Shown here one piece after another: positions 59,064 to 64,000 of a stretch of 64,000 bases of DNA; the stretch's first letter is position 1, and each line of letters starts with the position of its first letter. The stretch is from Opitutaceae bacterium. Lineage in GTDB: Bacteria; Verrucomicrobiota; Verrucomicrobiia; Opitutales; Opitutaceae. The position numbers were made by a program, and so were the translations under genes. The stretch covers positions 1-64,000 of the forward strand of contig JAGOJU010000005.1 in NCBI GenBank assembly GCA_017994935.1. The letters are read 5' to 3'. The notes below the pieces were generated by a model that was not told where the DNA came from, made no database searches, and worked only from the letters and a program-made list of their open reading frames with translations.

Positions 59064-60080
59064 ATGGAACTGGTCAAACAGTGGGCAGCCTCGTTGGACG
59101 ACTACATCATCGACCTCGCGTGGTCACCTGCCGGCGACTCTCTGGCGATTGCATCCGCGGCGGGACCCATCGTTGTCTTCGGTGCCCGGGACGGCTCAAC
59201 CCGCGCCTCATTCGAAGGGCATGAGGGCGGCACCAATGTGCTCGCCTGGAGCGAGGCCGGTCTCGTTTCCGGGGGGCAGGATGGGCGGATTGTCTGGCGG
59301 GACGCGGTCGCAAATCAGGATACGCACGCCTTTGCCTTCGAGCGCGCCTGGATCGAACACCTTGCATGGCGCCCCCGGAAATCCATATCCGCGGATCGTC
59401 CGGCGCTTCTCGCTGCTGCTGCAGGCAAAAACCTGGGACTGCTTCGGCCAGACGGTAGTGTGCACCACAGGTTCCCCGTCGCCCCAAAGTCCATCTCCGC
59501 TCTCGCATGGGCCCCTTCCGGCCGATTGCTAGCGGTCGCCTACTTTGGCGGAGTCTGCCTTTGGGATGCCGACAGCCTCGCTGCCTTCAAGGAATTCGCG
59601 TATTCGAACAGCATTCACAAACTGACATGGTCGGCCGACGGCAAATGGCTGGTATCCGGCAACCAGGACCCAAGCGTGCATCTCTGGATCCCTGAATCCG
59701 GCTTCGAATTTCACATGAGCGGGTATGAGGGGAAGGTGCAGGAAATCAGCTTCGACCACACGGGCCGCTGGCTCGCCACCAGCGGCGGATGCGAGGGTTG
59801 TGTGTGGGATTGCCAGGGAAATGGACCTGAGGGGCGCGAGCCCGTGATGCTGCCCCACGAGGCGAAACTCTGCGCCGTCGCATTTCAGAACGGCCACGGC
59901 CTTCTCGCCACCGGCAGCGAAGACGGAATGGTCCGGCTCTGGAGCCCGGAGCGAAACCAGCCACTGCGGGCAACCATCAAGCTCCCCAGCAAGGTGAGCC
60001 GGATAGCCTGGTCCGGAGACGACGCTCTCCTCGCGGTCGGCGCCGCAAGCGGTGTCACCTACGTTTTTGGCGTCAAATAG
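59064..60080 (+). CDS. WD40 repeat protein
   Basis: 338 residues from ATG 59064. Repeats run along the whole length: IIDLAWSPAGDSLAIASAAG, TNVLAWSEAGLVSGGQDGRI, ISALAWAPSGRLLAVAYFGG, IHKLTWSADGKWLVSGNQDP, VQEISFDHTGRWLATSGGCE, LCAVAFQNGHGLLATGSEDG and VSRIAWSGDDALLAVGAASG, each followed by a V-x-LW-type strand. This makes about seven blades, one propeller. No signal peptide or enzymatic domain is present, so it is a cytoplasmic scaffold of unknown partner. It lies alone between pyk and the desaturase gene. Confidence 0.9.
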   Translation: MELVKQWAASLDDYIIDLAWSPAGDSLAIASAAGPIVVFGARDGSTRASFEGHEGGTNVLAWSEAGLVSGGQDGRIVWRDAVANQDTHAFAFERAWIEHLAWRPRKSISADRPALLAAAAGKNLGLLRPDGSVHHRFPVAPKSISALAWAPSGRLLAVAYFGGVCLWDADSLAAFKEFAYSNSIHKLTWSADGKWLVSGNQDPSVHLWIPESGFEFHMSGYEGKVQEISFDHTGRWLATSGGCEGCVWDCQGNGPEGREPVMLPHEAKLCAVAFQNGHGLLATGSEDGMVRLWSPERNQPLRATIKLPSKVSRIAWSGDDALLAVGAASGVTYVFGVK

Positions 60081-60218
60081 TCCGGGAAAGCCACCGACTT
60101 TCTGTAGCCAGCCTGCTCCAGGCCCGTCTGATAAATGGAATATTCCCTCGCGATTGTAGGGTAATGCGGAAAACTCCCCTTGCCTTGCCATCATTCAATC
60201 CGATGGTGAACACCCTCC

Positions 60219-61433
60219 ATGTCTGAGTCCGACTCTTCGAACGCCACTACACGCAGCACGCATTTCTCGCGGTTCCTCACTCCGTTTGTACAATGGGTTG
60301 ACTCTGACTACTGCCCGGAGGGTGCTTCCAAGGTTCGCAATGAACCCGACAAGGTCGACTGGACGCGGGTCATGCCCTTTGTCGCCCTCCATCTTGGCTG
60401 CCTCGGCGCCTTCTGGGTCGGTGTCAGTCCGGTCGCACTGATCTCGGCCGTGGCGCTGTATTTCCTCCGCATGTTTGCTGTCACGGGCGTGCATCACCGC
60501 TACTTTTCCCACAAGACCTACAGCACGAGCCGCATTGGCCAGTTCCTGATCGCGCTCTTCGCGGCCACCACCGTCCAGCGGGGCTCGCTCTGGTGGGCCT
60601 ATCATCACCGGCACCATCACCAGCACTCCGATGGGCCGGAAGATGCCCATTCGCCCCACGTGCACGGCTTCTGGTGGTCGCACATCGGGTGGATCACGAG
60701 CCGGCGCAATTTTCCGACGGACTACTCGAAGATCAAGGACCTCGCAAAATTCAAGGAACTGGTATGGCTGAACCGTTTTGATCTTGTCGTTCCCGCCGTT
60801 TTTGCCGCGTCGATCTACCTCTCGGGGGTGCTGATGGAGCGTTACGCACCGTCCTTGGGAACAAACGGCCTCCAAATGCTCGTCTGGGCGTTCTTCATCA
60901 GCACGACCGCACTCTTCCATGGCACGGCCTGCATCAATTCCATGGCGCATCTGATGGGACGCCGGCGGTACAAGACCGACGACGATTCCCGAAACAGTTT
61001 CATCCTCGCCCTGATCACGCTGGGCGAAGGCTGGCACAACAATCACCACCGCTACCAATCGAGCACACGCAACGGTTTCTACTGGTGGGAAATCGACATC
61101 ACTTACTACGGACTCAAGCTCCTCTCCTGGACCGGATTCATCTGGGGCCTGAAGGCGGTGCCGCAGTCCATCCTTGATGAAGGCGCGCACGCCGATCACA
61201 GGGAATCCGTCGAGGCGGCCCGCAAGTCCGTCGTTGCCCAGCAGGAGCACGGGCCGTCCCCGCTCAAGCATGTCATTCCCGCCGCCGCTGCAATCGCGGT
61301 CGCAACCGTCAATGCCGCCAACACCAGCCTGCCCAAGCGCCCGGAGGACGCGGCCATGCACAAGGACGTGACAGAGCTCGCCCACGAGTTGCAGGCAAAA
61401 CAGACGCCTCCGGCGCCCGCCAGCGAATCTTGA
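60219..61433 (+). CDS. Acyl-CoA/acyl-lipid desaturase (delta-9 type)
   Basis: 404 residues. Three histidine boxes of the di-iron membrane desaturases are present: HHRYFSH (92-98), HHRHHHQHSD (129-138) and GEGWHNNHHRYQ near 270-281. Hydrophobic pairs around VMPFVALHLGCLGAFWVGVS and VVPAVFAASIYL span the membrane. It introduces a cis double bond in saturated fatty chains and helps adapt membrane fluidity. The C-terminal 60 residues (HADHRESVEAARKSVVAQQE and a Pro/Ala tail) exceed the usual length and have no known domain. No electron donor gene is adjacent. Confidence 0.92.
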   Translation: MSESDSSNATTRSTHFSRFLTPFVQWVDSDYCPEGASKVRNEPDKVDWTRVMPFVALHLGCLGAFWVGVSPVALISAVALYFLRMFAVTGVHHRYFSHKTYSTSRIGQFLIALFAATTVQRGSLWWAYHHRHHHQHSDGPEDAHSPHVHGFWWSHIGWITSRRNFPTDYSKIKDLAKFKELVWLNRFDLVVPAVFAASIYLSGVLMERYAPSLGTNGLQMLVWAFFISTTALFHGTACINSMAHLMGRRRYKTDDDSRNSFILALITLGEGWHNNHHRYQSSTRNGFYWWEIDITYYGLKLLSWTGFIWGLKAVPQSILDEGAHADHRESVEAARKSVVAQQEHGPSPLKHVIPAAAAIAVATVNAANTSLPKRPEDAAMHKDVTELAHELQAKQTPPAPASES

Positions 61434-61556
61434 GATTGACCGCGCCGTAACACAACAGGCGCTTTTCCCCCGCGCGCCCCTTTAGGGCGCAGACCGGGAG
61501 GATCTTGGGAAGGGATCTCGATCCAAAGGATTTGGAGCCGGTCGATTTCTCGAACC

Positions 61557-61576
61557 GGGCACGACGAAGCGTGCCC
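61557..61576. repeat. REP family 2 palindrome GGGCACGACGAAGCGTGCCC
   Basis: Seven-base arms around ACGAAG. The rest of the gap 61434-61799 has a GCGCCC/GGGCGC hairpin near 61475 but no supported gene. Confidence 0.85.
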
Positions 61577-61799
61577 CGAGGGTCCGCAATTCCCCCGCCA
61601 AAGGTCCACAGTTCTTTTGTCTCGATCGCCTCTGCCAAACGGGAGGCAAACCGCCCGCGATCGGCGGGCCCCCGGGACAAAGGCACTCCCGGGCTTGCCA
61701 AGCCTGCGGGCTCGGCTTCCAGTTCAATCAAGCCCGACCGGCAGCCTGATGCGGGTGCGCCCCAGCCCGCACTGCCGATGCCTGCGAGCCTGCCATTCG

Positions 61800-62555
61800 A
61801 TGAGCGCGTTCCCCCTTTCCCCCACCGAAACCGCCCCGCCGGAACTCAGCATCGTCATCCCCTTCTACAACGAGGCAGAGAACATCCCTCCGCTCTTGGC
61901 AGAATTGCGCCAGGCGGTCGAGACGATCGGAATCCCGGTTGAAATCCTTGCCGTCGACGACTGCAGCAGGGATGCGACGCTCGAAGCGCTGGGTGCCGTC
62001 GCCGCCTCATGGCCAGCACTGCAGGTGATTCACCTTGGTGTGAACGGGGGGCAGGCGATCGCCTTGTGGCGGGGCTTCGAGCGCGTCCGGGGAAGGTGGG
62101 TGGCCACGCTTGACGGCGACGGACAGAACCCGCCGCTCGAACTTGTGAAGCTTTGGACGCACCGCGAAAGCGCGGACATGCTGGTGGGTGCGCGCCAGGG
62201 AAGGCAGGACAGCCTCGGGCGACGGGTGATGTCACGCATCGCCAACCACGTCCGACGTTTCCTCCTGCGCGATGGTGTGAGCGACAGCGGCTGCGCCTTG
62301 CGCCTTTTTCGTCGGGAGGTTCTGGGTTCGCTGCCTCCCTTCAGAACGCTGTACTCCTTCATGCCTGCCTGCGCGGTTTCAGGCGGCTGGAAGGTGCGGG
62401 AAATACCTGTGGCCCACCGGGCGCGCACCGCCGGGGTGGCAAACTATACGTTCCGGAAAATGGCAATCCTCCCCTTCCTCGACACACTCGCATTCTGCTG
62501 GGTCCTGCGACGCATGCTACGTCTGGCGCCACCCCGGGATCGAAACAAGCCGTAG
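61800..62555 (+). CDS. Family 2 glycosyltransferase, dolichyl/undecaprenyl-phosphate mannosyltransferase-like
   Basis: 251 residues from ATG 61800. ELSIVIPFYNEAENIPPLLA is the GT-A start, ILAVDDCSRDATLEAL holds the nucleotide-binding Asp pair, GVNGGQAIALWRGFERVRGR the next loop, and ATLDGDGQNPP the DxD metal motif. DSGCALRLFRREVL and the RARTAGVANYTFRK segment match the DPM1/GtrB group, which transfers a sugar from a nucleotide donor to a polyprenyl phosphate. The two C-terminal membrane helices of GtrB are absent. An upstream start would translate the intergenic region and is not used. Confidence 0.88.
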   Translation: MSAFPLSPTETAPPELSIVIPFYNEAENIPPLLAELRQAVETIGIPVEILAVDDCSRDATLEALGAVAASWPALQVIHLGVNGGQAIALWRGFERVRGRWVATLDGDGQNPPLELVKLWTHRESADMLVGARQGRQDSLGRRVMSRIANHVRRFLLRDGVSDSGCALRLFRREVLGSLPPFRTLYSFMPACAVSGGWKVREIPVAHRARTAGVANYTFRKMAILPFLDTLAFCWVLRRMLRLAPPRDRNKP

Positions 62556-62688
62556 TTGTTTTTTCCTTACAATTTCAACGCGGCCGTCGCCGGCGCCTGC
62601 GCGCCTCCGGCGACAAAATCCTGCCCTGCATTGATTTGGCTCGCCCCGTTCAACGCAGCAGCCAGCATACGGGCAGTTACTCCCCTTT

Positions 62689-64000
<1,312 letters not shown>

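Noticed and set aside
61470..61495. GCGCCC/GGGCGC hairpin behind the desaturase gene as a terminator
   Set aside because: Short stem without a T run; could be chance in GC-rich DNA.

Overview
The window is a high-GC chromosomal stretch whose gene content points to a member of the Verrucomicrobiota, most likely an Opitutaceae-like bacterium. This is an inference from family content, not a database match. The evidence is formylglycine sulfatases, a PSD1-cytochrome plus DUF1501 pair, DUF1080 and DUF4038 hydrolases, TonB receptors with an STN domain driven by an ECF-sigma/FecR pair, a secreted protein with the repeat-like C-terminal domain common in Opitutales, and a membrane pyrophosphatase.

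Region 1 (1-4.9 kb) is a scrapyard of mobile and conflict genes, nearly all on the minus strand. It holds the start of a REP-associated (Y1/IS200-like) transposase, a truncated Rhs tip with a nuclease-like C-terminus and its putative immunity gene, an integrase catalytic fragment that overlaps hicB and a frameshifted hicA, and an orphan Rhs toxin tip with a frameshifted membrane (immunity?) gene. Copies of a GGGTCAGG-type end and a short sequence shared behind both toxin modules mark the junctions.

Region 2 (4.7-25.7 kb) is a polysaccharide-use island bracketed by 122-bp direct repeats that differ at one base. It runs from a 5'-truncated AHSA1 gene through a DUF5060/DUF4038 glycosidase, an alpha-toroid fusion protein, two sulfatases, an agarase-like protein, a 59-residue membrane protein, an ECF sigma factor, FecR, two paralogous TonB receptor units and a beta-helix protein. 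Five sites of identical geometry (TTACA-like, 18 nt, CGTC) precede the glycosidase operon, the second sulfatase, the sigma gene and both receptors, so the island looks like one ECF regulon. In one receptor the STN domain is fused to the barrel; in the other it is split off by one missing nucleotide at an A8 tract.

Region 3 (25.7-44.5 kb) carries dgcN and a dipeptide-epimerase gene (probable D-glutamate/dipeptide metabolism), a DUF1080 hydrolase, an ABC exporter with an HlyD adaptor, an MFS pump, a divergent HxlR regulator and small thioredoxin-like protein, the PSD1/DUF1501 pair, a GH106-like rhamnosidase and an arabinose/fucose-isomerase-like protein, which suggests deoxysugar use.

Region 4 (44.9-64 kb) is mostly housekeeping: nrdA with three ATP cones, an Opitutales-type secreted protein, folE2 with a pterin synthase, a sigma-54 activator divergent from a VIT/VWA surface protein and its adjacent rhombosortase-like protease, a WalJ-like hydrolase, pyruvate kinase, a WD40 protein, a fatty acid desaturase, a GT2 glycosyltransferase and the start of hppA, which runs off the right edge. 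Two REP-like palindrome families are scattered through the window. No tRNA, rRNA or CRISPR array was seen.
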